A stretch of 64,000 bases of DNA, taken from positions 16,938,997 through 17,002,996 of the forward strand of contig NC_134398.1 in the NCBI RefSeq assembly GCF_050003625.1, in the 5' to 3' direction. The notes below the pieces were generated by a model that searched no databases, had not been told where the DNA came from, and saw only the letters and a program-made list of their open reading frames with translations. A program made the position numbers and the translations under genes. Source of the stretch: Haematobia irritans (taxonomy: Eukaryota > Arthropoda > Insecta > Diptera > Muscidae). This document shows, one piece after another, positions 22,487 through 35,497 of this stretch (positions are counted from its first letter, which is position 1; each line of letters opens with the position of its first letter).

Positions 22487-23225
22487 TTTTTTTTTTTTGC
22501 AATTTTCTTTTATTTTTCTCGTAGTCATAGCTCGAAAACTGTTGTGAATTTTTTACTATATTCAGCAAAGTTTTAGCTCTTGACTCGGCCAACAAAAATG
22601 CTGAATATATTATGTTGTAAAAAATTCATTTTTATGCTTGAAATCCCGAAAAAGTCGAAAAAATGATCTAATTTTTCATAGATTTTTCCCGTTTTCGACT
22701 ACAGCTCTTGAACTATTGAACATTTTAACAAACAGTCAAGGAAAGAAATGCAGCTTATAAAATTATGAAAAATTTTCTTGTATATACCAACGTCATACAA
22801 CTTTGGCAAACATTTTTGCAACTCTATTATTTTCGAAAATAAATGCGTATTTGTCAAAATCGTTGTTGTTGTTACGAAAAAATAAAGCAAATGAAAAAAA
22901 CTAAAATTAATCACATTTGTTTTGCAAAATCCTTATGAAGGATTCATCGTATGAAAGTGATATCTATCTGGAAAGTTGCTCATAATTATATATGCTATAT
23001 TTCTTTCCTGAGTTCTTTGATAATATTTTCAATAGTTTAAGATATAAAATGTGCAACGTTCGGATTTCAACAGATGGACGCACAGACATCGCAAGATCGA
23101 TTCATAATTTCACCACGACCCACAGTATATATACCTTATGTGGTCTGAGACCAATATTTCGGTGTGTTACAAACGGAATGTCGAATGTAATATACCATCT
23201 ATCCTATGGAGGAGAGTATAAACGG
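22487..23225. other. Spacer of the large inverted repeat, with an orphan element core
   Basis: No gene. The part at about 23055-23222 is a subfamily 1 core in inverse orientation (TTTCACCACGACCCACAG to the GGAGAGTATA hairpin half) with no modules attached. The rest is AT-rich sequence without recognisable features. Confidence 0.6.
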
Positions 23226-25003
23226 GCGAAAGTTCGGCCAGGCCGAAGCTTATGTACCCTCCACCATGGATTGCGTAGAAACTTCTACTGAAGACTGTCA
23301 TCCAGAATCGAGTTTCTTGGGTTGCGGTAAAAATTGCCGATGGCAAGGTATCTTAAAACTTCCTAACACCGTAATATATTCCACATAGTCCATCCAAAGA
23401 CCGATTAAATACGTACATAATTAAGTTTAAAGTTTCTATAGAAATAAAATTTTGACAAAATAAAATTTTGACAACATTTTCTATAGAAGTAAAATTTTGA
23501 AAAAAATTTCTATAGCAATAAAATTTGGATAAAATTTTCTATAGAAATAAAATTCTGACAAAATTTTCTATAGAAATAAAATGTTGACAAAATTTTCTAT
23601 GGAAATAAAATTTTGACAAAATGTTCTATAGAAATAAAATTTTGACAAAATTTTCTATAGAAATAACATTTTGACAATGTTTTCTATAAAAATAAAATTT
23701 TGGTAGATTATTTTTTGGCTCACGCGGCAACCATGATTATGAACCGATAAGGACCAATTTTTGTGTGATTGATGATCTCCTATATATAACTTTAGACCGA
23801 TATGGACCAATTTTGGTATGATTATTAGCGGCCTTATACTAATACCACGTTGCAAATTTCAACCGGATCGGATGACTTTTGCTCCTCTAAGAGGCTCCGG
23901 AGATCAAATCTTGGGAACGGTTTATATGGGGGCTATATATAATTATGGACTGATATGAACGAATTCCAACATGGTTGTTGGATACCATATACTAACATCA
24001 CGTACCAAATTTCAAGCGAATCGGATGAATTTTGCTCTTCCAATGGGCTCCGGAGGTCAAATCGGATCGGTTTATATGGGGGCTATATATAATTATGGAC
24101 CGATGTCGACCAATTTTTGCATGGGTGTTTGAGGTCATATATTAACACCATGTACGAAATTTCAGCCGAATCGGATGAAATTTGCTTCTCTTAGAGGCTC
24201 CGCAAGCCAAATCTGAGGATCGGTTTATATGGGGGCTATATATGATTATGGACCGATGTGCACCAATTTTTGCACGATTGTTAGAAGCCATATACTAATA
24301 CCATGTACCAAATTTCAGCCAGATCGGATGAAATTTGGTTCTCTTAGAGGCTCCGCAAGTCAAATCGGGGGATCGGTTTATATGGGGGCTATATGTAATT
24401 ATGGACCGACATGGACCAATTTCTGTATGGTTGTTAGAGACCATAAACTAACACCATGTACCAAATTTCAGCCGGATCGGATGAAATTTGCTTCTCTTAG
24501 AGCAATCGCAAGCCAAATTTGGGGGTCCGTTTATATGGGGGTTATACGTAAAAGTGGGCCGATATGGACCAATTTTTGCATGGTTGTTAGAGACCATATA
24601 CTTACACCATGAAACAAATTTCAGCCGGATCGGATGAAATTTGCTTCTCTCAGAGCAATCGCAAACCAAATTTGGGGGTCCGTTTATATGGGGGCTATAC
24701 GTAAAAGTGGATCGATATGGCCCATTTGTAATACCATCCGACCTACATCAATAACAACTACTTGTGCCAAGTTTCAAGTCGATAGCTTGTTTCGTTCGGA
24801 AGTTAGCGTGATTTCAACAGACGGACGGACGGACGGACGGATGAACGGACGGACGGACGGACGGATGAACGGACGGACGGACATGCTCAGATCGACTCAG
24901 AATTTCACCACGACCCAGAATATATATACTTTATGGGGTCTTAGAGCAATATTTCGATGTGTTACAAACGCAATTATAAAGTTAATATACCCCCATCCTA
25001 TGG
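23226..25003 (-). mobile_element. Helitron-like element, subfamily 1, inverted partner
   Basis: Runs in the opposite direction to the copy at 20620-22486 and matches it through the 3' hairpin (AAGTTCGGCCAGGCCGAAGC), the nested 29-bp array with the GTTGCC edge (about 23430-23745) and the 153-bp modules up to about 24700. The GTCY core here has expanded into a GACGG/GATGAAC minisatellite (24822-24885). The 5' hairpin is cut by the MITE at 25006. The 3' CTTG end is replaced by other sequence at about 23223. Confidence 0.82.
24822..24885 (-). repeat. Expanded GTCY tract with minisatellite structure
   Basis: Runs of GACG units interrupted twice by GATGAACG at a regular distance of about 28 bp. 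This makes a short minisatellite inside the microsatellite core of the element. Confidence 0.8.
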
Positions 25004-25005
25004 TA

Positions 25006-25550
25006 CACACAAAAATTTTTTTCTCTGATTCAATCACCAAATTAATTGATCCAATTAATTTTTTAATTGAAATGTCTTCAATCACGAAAATGGTAGTATC
25101 AATCACAGTTTTAATTGGGCATAGAAAAAATTCTTGATTAAAAAATTAATTGATTTTTCAGCAAAATTCAATTAATTTTTTAATTGATTCAATTAAAAAT
25201 TTAATTGATGTTGATTGCAAAACGCAATTAATTTATTAAGGTAACTATTTTTAAAAAGGTAACTATTTTTAATTACTTAGTTAGATTGGCTTAGAGTTTT
25301 ATTTGGATTAACAAATGATTGTTTGAAATACATTTTTAATTAAAAAAAAATTTATTGAAAAATTAAAAAATTAATTGTATCAATTAATTTTTTAATTAAA
25401 CATTTTAAAAATTTCAATCATTGACTTAATTAACTTAATGTTTCTATCATGATTAAAAAGTTAATTGTATCAATTAATTTATTAATTGAAAAAATTTTCA
25501 ACTTCAATTAACTTTTTAATTGGAAATATTTTGGTGATATTTTTTCTGTG
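25006..25550. mobile_element. TA-flanked MITE (CACAC/CTGTG ends), long copy
   Basis: 545 bp, CACACAAAAATTTTT at the left and TTTTTTCTGTG at the right, TA on both sides (25004-25005, 25551-25552). It is inserted within the 5' hairpin of the Helitron-like element. It is nearly the same as 38504-39064, including the GGGCATAGAAAAAATTCTTG block. No coding capacity. Confidence 0.85.
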
Positions 25551-25552
25551 TA

Positions 25553-26403
<851 letters not shown>

Positions 26404-28193
26404 GTCAGGGTATATACAGCAGTAAGTTCGGCCGGTCCGAATCTTAAATACCCCCACCATGAATCAAATATAATAGTTTACGCGTTTCTTGAAAATATAT
26501 AGAATTTTAGGGGGGTTTTATGACAAATTTTCTCCCAAGCAGATCAGTTCAATTAGATTCTACCTATGAAGACTAGATCAGATTCTGGATTTATGACAAC
26601 CAGTTTTGTTTGAGTTTTAGAGAAATCATAAACATATCATGCAAATGATGAAATAACGCATTGATTTGAAATCTTAAATCTGTAGATTTTTACCGCCATT
26701 ATTTAAATGATTGCGAGTAGTAAAGTCTGGAAATTTTACTTTCAATTTCAAGCAATTTTTATGATCAGTGCGCCTGTTATACCCTGAAAGAAGTGTTTTC
26801 TTTTCTGAGAAACGAAAATTTAGACAAGCAAAGTTTTCTTTTGACACAAATTTTAGAGACAATCGTTGAATCGCTTATCGAAAATTCGGATTAGTTTGCT
26901 CTAAACGAAAATACTTTATACGAAAGGGGAATTCCGTTTGTCTAAAATTTCATTCCGGAGGAAAATATTTTTTTTTTGGGTGTACCCTCAAGAAGTTAAA
27001 TCGGTCTATATGCCTTACCAAACGGACCGGTAAAATTAAATGCGATACAGATATTTGAAGGTCTAAAATTCCAGTATATTTAAATTTTTGTGCAAATCGG
27101 ATAAAAACTACGGTTTCTAGAAGCCCAAGGAGTTAAATATGGAGATCGGTCTATGTGGTGGCTATACTAAAACATGGGTCGACACACACCATATTTGTCT
27201 GACATATTTGTGGTCAGTCGGATTACAGAAGTCCTATAAATAATTTCGGGAGTTGGGTCTATATTGGGGCTATACCAAAACATGGACCACTACTCACCAC
27301 CTCTTAATGTTCCTCAAATACCTCTAGAATTCCACTTTCAGACGAATTGGCTGAAAACTACGAATTCTAGAAGCCCAAGAAATAAAATCGGGAGATCAGT
27401 CTATATAGGGGCTATACCAAAACATACACCAATACGAACCATTTTCGACACAGTTCTTTATGGTCCTAAAATACCTCTATATTTCTAATTTCCGACAAAT
27501 TGGATAAAAACTACGGATTCTAGAAGCCCCAGAAATAAAGTCGGGAGATAGGTATATATGGGGGCTATACCAAAACATGCACCGATAGGCACCATTTGAG
27601 ACACACCTATTTTTAAATACCTCTAGATTTTCAATTTCAAACAAATCGGCTAGAAAATATAGTCTCTAGACGCCCAAGAATATCGGTCTATATGGCGGCT
27701 ATACCAAAACATGGACCGATACGGACCATTTTCGACACACCACTATATGGTCCTTAAATACTTCTAGATTTTCAATTTCAAGCAAATCGGATAGAAAATA
27801 CAGTTTCTAGACGCCCAAGAAGCAAAACCGGGAGATCGGGAGATGGGGGCTATACCAAAACATGGACCAATGGGCACCATTTTCGGCACACATTTTTATT
27901 GTCTTCAAGTACCTCTAGATTTTCAAATTAGGTATAAACTATGGTTTTTATAAGCCCAAGACGATTTATCTTCGAACTTGACCTGCCTGCAAACAAAAAA
28001 ACGAATCTGTGCCAAATTTCAGGACGATAGCGCCATTATTGAAGGCTGTAGCGTGATTACAACAGATAGACAGACGGACATGCTTATATCGTTTTAGAAA
28101 TTCTTTATATAGTCGGAAATCGATATTTCGATGTGTTACACACGGAATGTCAAACTTATTATACCCCCATCACCATTCTATGGTGGTGGGTAT
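26404..28193 (-). mobile_element. Helitron-like element, subfamily 2
   Basis: The 3' hairpin TTCGGCC-GG-TCCGAA lies at about 26426-26441 and the CTTG end is fused to the preceding element. Five or so modules (TATGGGGGCTATACCAAAACA motifs at about 27148-27850, some shortened) lead to the core, a short GTCY site (28067-28080) and the 5' hairpin TATACCCCCATCACC...GGTGGGTATA (28161-28191). A 197-bp insertion (26786-26982) interrupts the 3' region. Confidence 0.8.
26786..26982. mobile_element. Small insertion with 6-bp flanking repeat
   Basis: Compared with the intact sister sequence near 37918-37950, about 197 bp are inserted, flanked by TACCCT at 26780-26785 and 26983-26988. Ends are A/T-rich (GAAAGAAGTGTTTTC, TTTTTTTTTTGGGTGT) with only weak inverted similarity. 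No coding potential. The superfamily is unclear. Confidence 0.6.
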
Positions 28194-29292
28194 AAACATT
28201 GAATTAAAGAAACTTCCTGCATACACTCAAAAAAAAGTTTACTTGGATCCAAAGATGTTGACCTTCCTTTGAGGATTTTGGAATTGATTCCGAACCAGAG
28301 ATGGGGGTTCTTTAAAATAAGGAAATTTTTTGATCTCATTTATCGAATTTTCATTCTATTTTTCCGGTACATTAATAAAGCTATTCACGTACAAACAAAT
28401 TCCAGTTTAAAACTCCAAATTATGACAGATACTTCGAAGTAAAAAATATTTTCCTAATTCCAAAAAAAAATTAAACAAAAGATGCTAAATCCTCAAAATA
28501 AGTCTTAGCCTATATTTGAAGCGTTTTTATCTTAAATCTAAAGATTCAATATTTCATTTCATATAAGGACGATTTCTTTAAATCAAAAATGTGTTTCTTT
28601 ACTTTAAGGAAAATTTGCCTTGGTTTAAAGACATGCAACTTTAACGAAGGGATGAAAATTTTCACAATGTGTGTCCTAAATTTAATGAAAAAAAAATTGA
28701 AGCAAAGCTTATAAACTTTCTTTTATTTAAAATGTCATTATTTTAAAGAAATTTATCCTTAACATTGTGTAAATTGCACATCCTAAAACCTCTTTGGAAG
28801 GACATTTTGGGAAGTGCTTTTTAAGTCATGCCTTTGGAGAACTTCCAAATATGTTTGCAGAGATATTGATCATGCTTATTGCCAGTCATTCTATCGAATT
28901 ATTCAAAAAATAGAGAATAAATGCCTATGACAAAAAACAAAAATGCCATAAAATAAACTAGTTTCCTACGATGCCCTTGTTGTACGTCTAATCTATCCTC
29001 TGGGTTTAGATCCTTATTACTTTTTCGGTCAACAAAATACAAAAATATTGTCATTAAAGAAGAAAATAACACAGAGTGGTAGTGGTAGTTCAAACTTTTT
29101 GAACAGGTCGAATAAGAAGATTTTTCACCTTTCGGGAAACACTAATATTTTATAACAGTCCATTCATTTACTCCATAAGAATTTGAAAGTAACTCTCCAT
29201 AAAGACTAAATTTTAAGCGAGATGCAAATTTTACCGGAGATTTTCCTAGTTTTAAGTTTAGAGTAGGATTAATTACAAATATTTTGAACATC
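28194..29292. other. Unique AT-rich stretch, no gene seen
   Basis: Several loosely similar lines rich in AAGGAAATTT motifs but no definable repeat unit. The 64-codon antisense ORF at 28899-29093 has no supporting signature. Confidence 0.45.
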
Positions 29293-29446
29293 AATGTATA
29301 TAATTATAGACCGATATAAATTAATTTTCGCATCGTTATTAGACGAAATATCCTAACACCTTGTGCCAAATTTCAACCTATCGAATTCAATTTGCCCTTT
29401 CAAGAGTCTCCGTAAGTCAAATCTAGGGAGATCCTATATGGCCAAT
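29293..29446 (-). repeat. Solitary 153-bp module, subfamily 1, old
   Basis: A single diverged module: TATATAATTATAGACCGATAT, then CCAAATTTCAACC, then CAAATCTAGGGAGATC. No flanking hairpin or GTCY core. Confidence 0.75.
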
Positions 29447-30959
29447 TTATGATCTGAGACAATCGTCCTTCGAAAATTAAAAACTCTCTATGTATACACC
29501 CATACATAAACAAGAATAACACTCATTCACACACACATAAAAGCAATCTATGAACCATAGGTAAACTTACCTAACATTGAGTGTTTCCGAAGTTGTGTTA
29601 ATTAATTTTTCAGGTTAAAGTTTATTGCAACTAATTATTTATGAAGCTAATAATAACAATAATGTTGCTAATGCTTAAACATACACACCTATATGCATCT
29701 GCACCACTAATGCATATTTATATAAGCTCATTTATTCACACAAATTTTATCACATTAATTCTAAAGTGGACTAAGTCCACAATTGATCAAATTTTTTGTA
29801 AAGAAATGTGAAAATTTTAATGCACTCTTGAGGCATGTTGGTTTTTTTAGCACTGACGTAATTTCTTCAAAGTCAAAAAATAAAAGCTTCGAAAGTGACA
29901 ACTACCGAAATACCTGGTGATTAAAAAAGAGACACCTCTTATTGGAATCCCATTTAATCTGGGTTTTTGTTTCTCAAATGAGACAAGAGAGGTTTTATTT
30001 TTTACAAAATTAGTTTATGCATGTTTGTTCCATCCACAGAGCTTTAATTTTCCAAACAGGCCTTTGTATAATAAGATCTCAAAACTTATCTCCAGTAGTG
30101 ATATCCTGGCCTTCCGTACCAAGAACAATCTACATGCATTCGAACATCAACAATATTATCGCCACTATTCAAAACTCAGGCCAAACTATATATACTACCA
30201 AGCAGCCACCCAAAACCACCCATTTAGAGAAGTTACGCAAAAGTTTCAACCACAATTGAGTAAATTAATAAAATACACATAATGATTTAATTGTTTATTG
30301 GCAGTAGGTATATCAAGAGATTTACTCCGGCAAAGTTTTCTCATCCGGTATGGAAATTTCCAAAAAGTTATGATGACAATAAATTAGGGAGCCATCAGGG
30401 ATAAACACAAGAGAGAATTTTTCGAAGAAACATAACAAAAGACTAAACATAGACCAAGACCAAGACAAAGCAAAAGTAAATGTGATGATGATGATGATGT
30501 CGATGATAATCATTGTGCCTATGCTACCAAAGGAAGCCAGGTGAAACTGATTTCGAAATTTCAAGAATGTTTATGAGCTCAATACAAACATGCATATCCA
30601 TGTTAGCTATGGATATTAAGAAATTTCAAAATAAATATTTGGCTGGGTTTTAAATTACCAAAGGTTTGCTATTCCTGGAAATTCCTTAAGAAAACATTAA
30701 AATATTTATGCAACACAAATATCTAGGTTTTTGTTTGCATATCTTTGGCACCTTGACCACTGCTACACTGAAAACAATATTATCATAAGGCTATATATTT
30801 CATGACCTTAAAATAGGAATGCGAATTTTGTTTGTCCAAAGTCGATAAAATTTTCAATGACGTTTTGTCCTCAAACTTAAATGATTCGAGTTAAAACTGA
30901 GTATCCTAACATGAAAGAAAATAATCTACAAAAATTTGGAAAACATTTTACCAAAAAAC
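29447..30959. other. Unique AT-rich stretch, no supported gene
   Basis: A (GAT)n tract lies at 30483-30510. The 121-codon ORF at 29917-30282 has no recognisable domain, no start context and no family resemblance I can name; a chance ORF is the simplest reading. Confidence 0.45.
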
Positions 30960-33237
30960 TACCAAACAGAAAAATTTTATTTCTTCAGAAAATTTTGGCA
31001 AAATTTTATTTCTATAGAAAATTGTGCCAAAATTTTATTTTTATAGAAAATTTTGCCAAAGTTTTATTTCTATAGAAAATTTTGCCAAAATTCTATTTCT
31101 AAGAAAATTTTGCCAAAATTTTATTTCTATAGAAAATTTTGTCAAAATTTTGGTCAAAAACTGTTTTCTATAGAAAATTGCGTCAAGATTTTATATTTTC
31201 TATATTTTTATTTTGTCAAAATTTTATTCTTATAAAAAATTTTGTCAAAATTTTATTCTTATAAAAAATTTTGTCAAAATTTTATTTCCACAGAAAATTT
31301 TTGTCATAATTTTATTTCTATAGAAAGTTTTATTTTCAATTTTATTCCTTTAGAAAATTTTGTCAAAATATTATTTCTATAGAAAATTTTGCCAAAATTT
31401 TATTTCTATAGAACATTTTGTCAAAATTTTATTTCTATAAAAAATTTCGTCAAAATTTTATTCCTATAGAAAATTTTGTCAAAATTCTATTTCTAAAGGA
31501 AATTTTGTCAAAATTTTATTTCTATAGAAAATTTTGTCAAAATTTTATTTCTATCGAAAATTTTGTCTAAATGTTATTTCTATAGAAAATTTTCTCAAAA
31601 TTTTATTTCTATACAAAATTTTCTCAAAATTTCATTTCGATACAAAATTTTTTCAAAATTTTGTCAAAATTTTATTTCTATAGAAATTTTTTTCAAAATT
31701 TTATTTCTATAGAAAATTTTGTTAAAATTTTATTTATAGCATTTTATTTATAGCAATTTTATCTATAGCAAATTTGGTCAAAATTTTATTTCTCTAGGAA
31801 ATTTTGTCAAAATTTTAATTCTATGGAATATCTTGTCAAAATTTTATTTCTATAGAAAATTTTGTCAAAATTTTATTCCTACAGAAAATTTTGTCAAAAT
31901 TCATTTATATAGAAAATTTTGCCAAAATTTTATTTCTATAGAAAATAATGTCAAAATTTTATTTCTATAGAAAATACTGTCAAAATTTTATTTCTATAAA
32001 AAATTTTGCCAAAATTTTATTTCTATAGAAAATTTGGTCTAAATTTTATTTCTCCAGGAAACTTTGTCAAAATTTTAATTCTGTGGAAAATTTTTGCCAA
32101 CATTTTATTCCTATAGAAAATTTTTGTCAATATTTTATTTCTATAAAAAGTTTTGTCAACTTTTAATTTTCATAGAAAATTTTGTCAAATTTTTTTTTTT
32201 AAATTTTGCTAACATTTTATTTCTATAGAAAATTTTGTCAAAATTGTATTTCTATCAAAATTTTGTAAAATTTTTTTTCTGTAGAAAATGTTGTCCACAT
32301 CTTATTTCTATGGAAAATTGTACTAAAATTTTATTTCTTCAGAAAATTTTTGTCACAATTTTATTTTTATTAAAATTTTTGCCACAATTTTATTTCTATA
32401 GGAAATTTGAATAATTTTTTTTTTAGAAAATTTTGCCAAAATTTTATTTCTATTGAAAATTTCGTCACAATTTTATTTCTATAGAAAGTTTTGTCAAAAT
32501 TTAATTTTCATAGAAAATTTTGTCAAAAAAAAATTTTATAGAAAATATTGTGAATATTTTATATCTAAGAAAATCCAAATTTTATTTCTTCAGAAAATTT
32601 TATCAAAATTTTATTTCTTCAGAATATTTTGCAAAATTTTATTTCTATAGAAAATTGTGCCAAAATTTTATTTTTATAGAAAATTTTGCAAACTTTTATT
32701 TCTATAAAAAATTTTGTCAAAATTTTATTTCTTCAGAATATTTTGGCAAAATTTTATTTCTATAGAAAATTGTGCCAAAATTTTATTTGTATAGAAAATT
32801 TTGCCAAACTTTTATTTCTAAAAAAATTTTGTCAAAATTTTATTTCTAAGAAAATTTTGCCAAAATTTTATTTCTATAGAAAATTTTGTCAAAATTTTAT
32901 TTATATAGAATATTTTTTAAAAATTTTGGTCCAAAATTGTTTTCTATAGAAAATTGCTTCAAGATTTTATTTTTTCTGTATTTTTATTTTGTCAAAATTC
33001 TATTCTTATAAAAAATTTTGTCAAAATTTTATTTCTAAAGAAAATTTTTGTTGCAATTTTATTTCTACAAAAGTTTTGTCAAAATTTAATTTTCATAGAA
33101 AATTTTGTCAAAATTTTTTTTCTTTAGAAAATTTTGTCAAAATATTATTTCTATAGAAAATTTTGCCAAAGTTTTATTTCTATAGAAAATTTAGCGAAAA
33201 TTTTATTTCTATCGAAAATTTGGTTAAAATTTTATTT
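30960..33237 (-). repeat. 29-bp AT-rich tandem array (reverse), about 2.3 kb
   Basis: Reverse-oriented units (GTCAAAATTTTATTTCTATAG). A multi-unit block with the variant spellings TTCTTCAG and GAAAATTGTGCC recurs at about 30973-31060, 32590-32690 and 32725-32810, so blocks of several units have been duplicated together. The frames of up to 87 codons through it (FYFYRKFCQNF-type) are repeat translations. Confidence 0.9.
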
Positions 33238-33520
33238 CAAGTGTAGCTTAACCAACAGAGGAAAAGAATGTTTGTTAAATTTATTTGGACAAAGCCCTAT
33301 AGACTGCAAGATTGTTGGATGGACGCAAGTTTCGGAATTACCACATTCCTCATCAGGATCCTCTACTTGCAGAAAACTATCAACCAATTATCAGAATAAA
33401 TTCAGGCAATTTATTAAACCCAACAATAAACCACACTTGAACCCTCCGAAAAAAGTCTTTACATTGATAGCCGGCTTATGCCGAAATAAATTCAAAACAA
33501 ACATATTTCTTTTCCTATAG
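33238..33520 (-). repeat. Hammerhead-bearing repeat, copy 1 (partial, degenerate)
   Basis: About 280 bp of the ribozyme-bearing unit: the AAGTGTAGCTTAACCAACAG block, the ribozyme region, then CAACCAATTATCAGAATAAA and GCCGGCTTATGCCG. It lacks the T-rich TTGTTATTGTTGG part present in the other copies. Both sides are 29-bp array. The 128-codon plus-strand ORF here (33134-33520) is not conserved and is rejected as a gene. Confidence 0.85.
33305..33371 (-). ncRNA. Hammerhead ribozyme, degenerate copy
   Basis: On the minus strand it keeps CTGATGA (complement of 33350-33356), stem II GGAAT/ATTCC with loop GTGGTA, and GAAA. Stem I has GGATC opposite CATCC, so the base pair next to the core is lost. 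Stem III reads CT-TG-CG, which breaks one of its two pairs. Cleavage is probably impaired. Confidence 0.75.
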
Positions 33521-34835
33521 AAAAAAATATAAAAAAATTTGTCAGAATTTTATTTCTATAGAAAATAATGTTAAAATTTTATTTCTATAGAAAATTTTGC
33601 CAAAATTTTATTCGTACAGAAAATTTTGCCAAAATTTTATTTCTATAGGAATTTTTGACAAAATTTTATTTCTATAGAAGATTTGATCAAAATATTATTT
33701 CTATAGAAAGTTTTGTCAATATTTTATTTCTATAGAAAATTTTGTCAAAATGTTATTCCTATACAAAATTTTGTCAAAATTGTATTTCTATAGAAAATTT
33801 TGTCAAAATTTTATTTCTATGGAAAATTTTGTCACAATTTTATTTTTATAGAAAATTTTGCCAAAATTTTATTTCTATAGCAAATTTGGCCAAAATTTTA
33901 TTTCTATAGAAAATTTGGTCAAAATTTTATTTCTCTAGGAAACTTTGTCAAAATTTTAATTCTATGGAAAATTTTGCCAAAATTGTATTCCTATAGAAAT
34001 TTTTTGTCAATATTTTATTTCTATAAAAAGTTTTGTCATCATTTAATTTTCATAGAAAATTTTGTCAATTTTTTTTATAGAAAATTTTGCTAACATTTTA
34101 TTTCTATAGAAAATTTTGTCCAAATTGTATTTCTATAAAAAAATTTGTAAAAATGTTATTTCTGTAGAAATAATTGTCAACATTTTATTTCTATTTTGTC
34201 AACATTTAATTTTCATAGAAAATTTTGTCAAATATTTTTTTATAGAAAATTTTGCTAACATTTGATTTCTATAGAAAATTTTGTCAAAATTGTATTTCTA
34301 CAAAAAATTTTGTAAAAATTTTATTTCTGTAGAAATAATTGTCAACATTTTATTTCTATAGAAAATTTTACAAAAATTGTATTTCTATGGAAAATGTTGT
34401 CAAAATTTTATGTCTTCAGAAAATTTTTGTCACAATTTTATTTATATTAAAAATTTTTTCCACAATTTTATTTCTATAGGAAATTTGAATATTTTTTTTT
34501 TTAGAAAATTTTGTCAAAATTTTATTTCTAAAGAAAATTTTTGTCAAAATTTTTTTCTATAAAAAATTTTCTATTTCTATAGAAAATGTTGTCAAAATTT
34601 TATTTCTATATAAAATTTCGTCAGAATTTTATTTCTATAGAAAGTTTTGTCAAAATTTAATTTTCATAGAAACTTTTGTCAAAAAAAAATTTTATAGAAA
34701 ATTTTGTGAATATTTTATTTATAAGAAAAGTTTGTCAAAATTTTCTTTCTATAGAAAATTTTGTCTAAATTTTATTGCTATCAAAAATGTAGTCAAAATG
34801 TTATTTCTAAAGAAAATTTTGTCTAAATTTTATTT
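33521..34835 (-). repeat. 29-bp AT-rich tandem array (reverse)
   Basis: Continuation of the reverse array on the other side of hammerhead copy 1. Blocks such as AATTGTCAACATTTTATTTC recur (about 34168 and 34328), showing multi-unit duplication. Confidence 0.9.
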
Positions 34836-34985
34836 CGTTTTGTTATTGTTGGTTTTTGTTCTTTAATCATTGTTGTTGTTTTCTTGATTTCAGCTTAAAA
34901 CCATAAATTGATTAACACCAAGTGTAGCTTAACCAACAGAGGAAAAGAATGTTTGTCAAATTTATTTGGGCAAAGCCCTATAGAC

Positions 34986-35052
34986 TGCTAGATGGTTGGA
35001 TGGACGCACGTTTCGGAATTACCACATTCCTCATCAGCATCCTCTACTTGCA
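34986..35052 (-). ncRNA. Hammerhead ribozyme, type I, intact core
   Basis: A self-cleaving RNA motif. On the minus strand the order is: outer stem I (CTTGCA opposite 34986-34991 TGCTAG, one mismatch), inner stem I GGATG (complement of 35038-35042), CTGATGA, stem II GGAAT-GTGGTA-ATTCC, GAAA, a 2-bp stem III CG-TG-CG, then the cleavage dinucleotide TC and CATCC (complement of 34998-35002), which pairs with GGATG. Cleavage is predicted between 35003 and 35002. All conserved core positions match the hammerhead consensus. Confidence 0.88.
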
Positions 35053-35429
35053 GCAAAACTATCAACCAATTATCAGAATAAATTCAGGCAGTTAATTAAA
35101 CCCAACAATAAACCACACTTGAACCCTCCGAAAAAAGGCTTTACATTGATAGCCGGCTTATGCCGAAATAAATTCGTACAAACATCTCTCTTTTCCTTTG
35201 CCACCATCAAATCATCGATTTGAGTGAAGTGGGCTGGGTTTTATATTGAGCGTGCTTCCTCTTCTTTCTTTCATTCGTTTTGTTTTGTTATTGTTGGTTT
35301 TTGTTCTTTACTCATTGTTGTTGTTTTTGATTTCAGCTTAAAACCATGCATTAACTAAACTACAAGTGTAGCTTAACCAGCAGAGGAAAATAATGTTTGT
35401 CAAATTTAGTTAGGCAAAGCCCTATAGAC

Positions 35430-35497
35430 TGCAAGATGGTTGGATGGACGCAGGAATGTGGTAATTCCGAAACGTACGTCCATCCAACCATCTTGCA
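35430..35497. repeat. Fold-back remnant of the hammerhead repeat
   Basis: Inverted arms 35430-35450 and 35477-35497 (21 nt each) enclose a spacer with stem II and GAAAC but without CTGATGA. It is a junction of two oppositely oriented copies and cannot be a hammerhead. Confidence 0.85.

Noticed and set aside
29917..30282. 121-codon ORF as a host gene
   Set aside because: No motif, no splice or promoter context, and the overlapping frame is equally open. Chance is the simpler explanation.
30881..33520. Many ORFs reading like FYFYRKFCQNFISIENF
   Set aside because: They are translations of the 29-bp repeat. 29 is not a multiple of three, so the frame rotates through the units, and no start, end or domain is conserved.
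33134..33520. 128-codon ORF overlapping hammerhead copy 1
   Set aside because: The related frame in copy 2 (34996-35223) begins and ends differently, and the frame crosses from array into ribozyme sequence.
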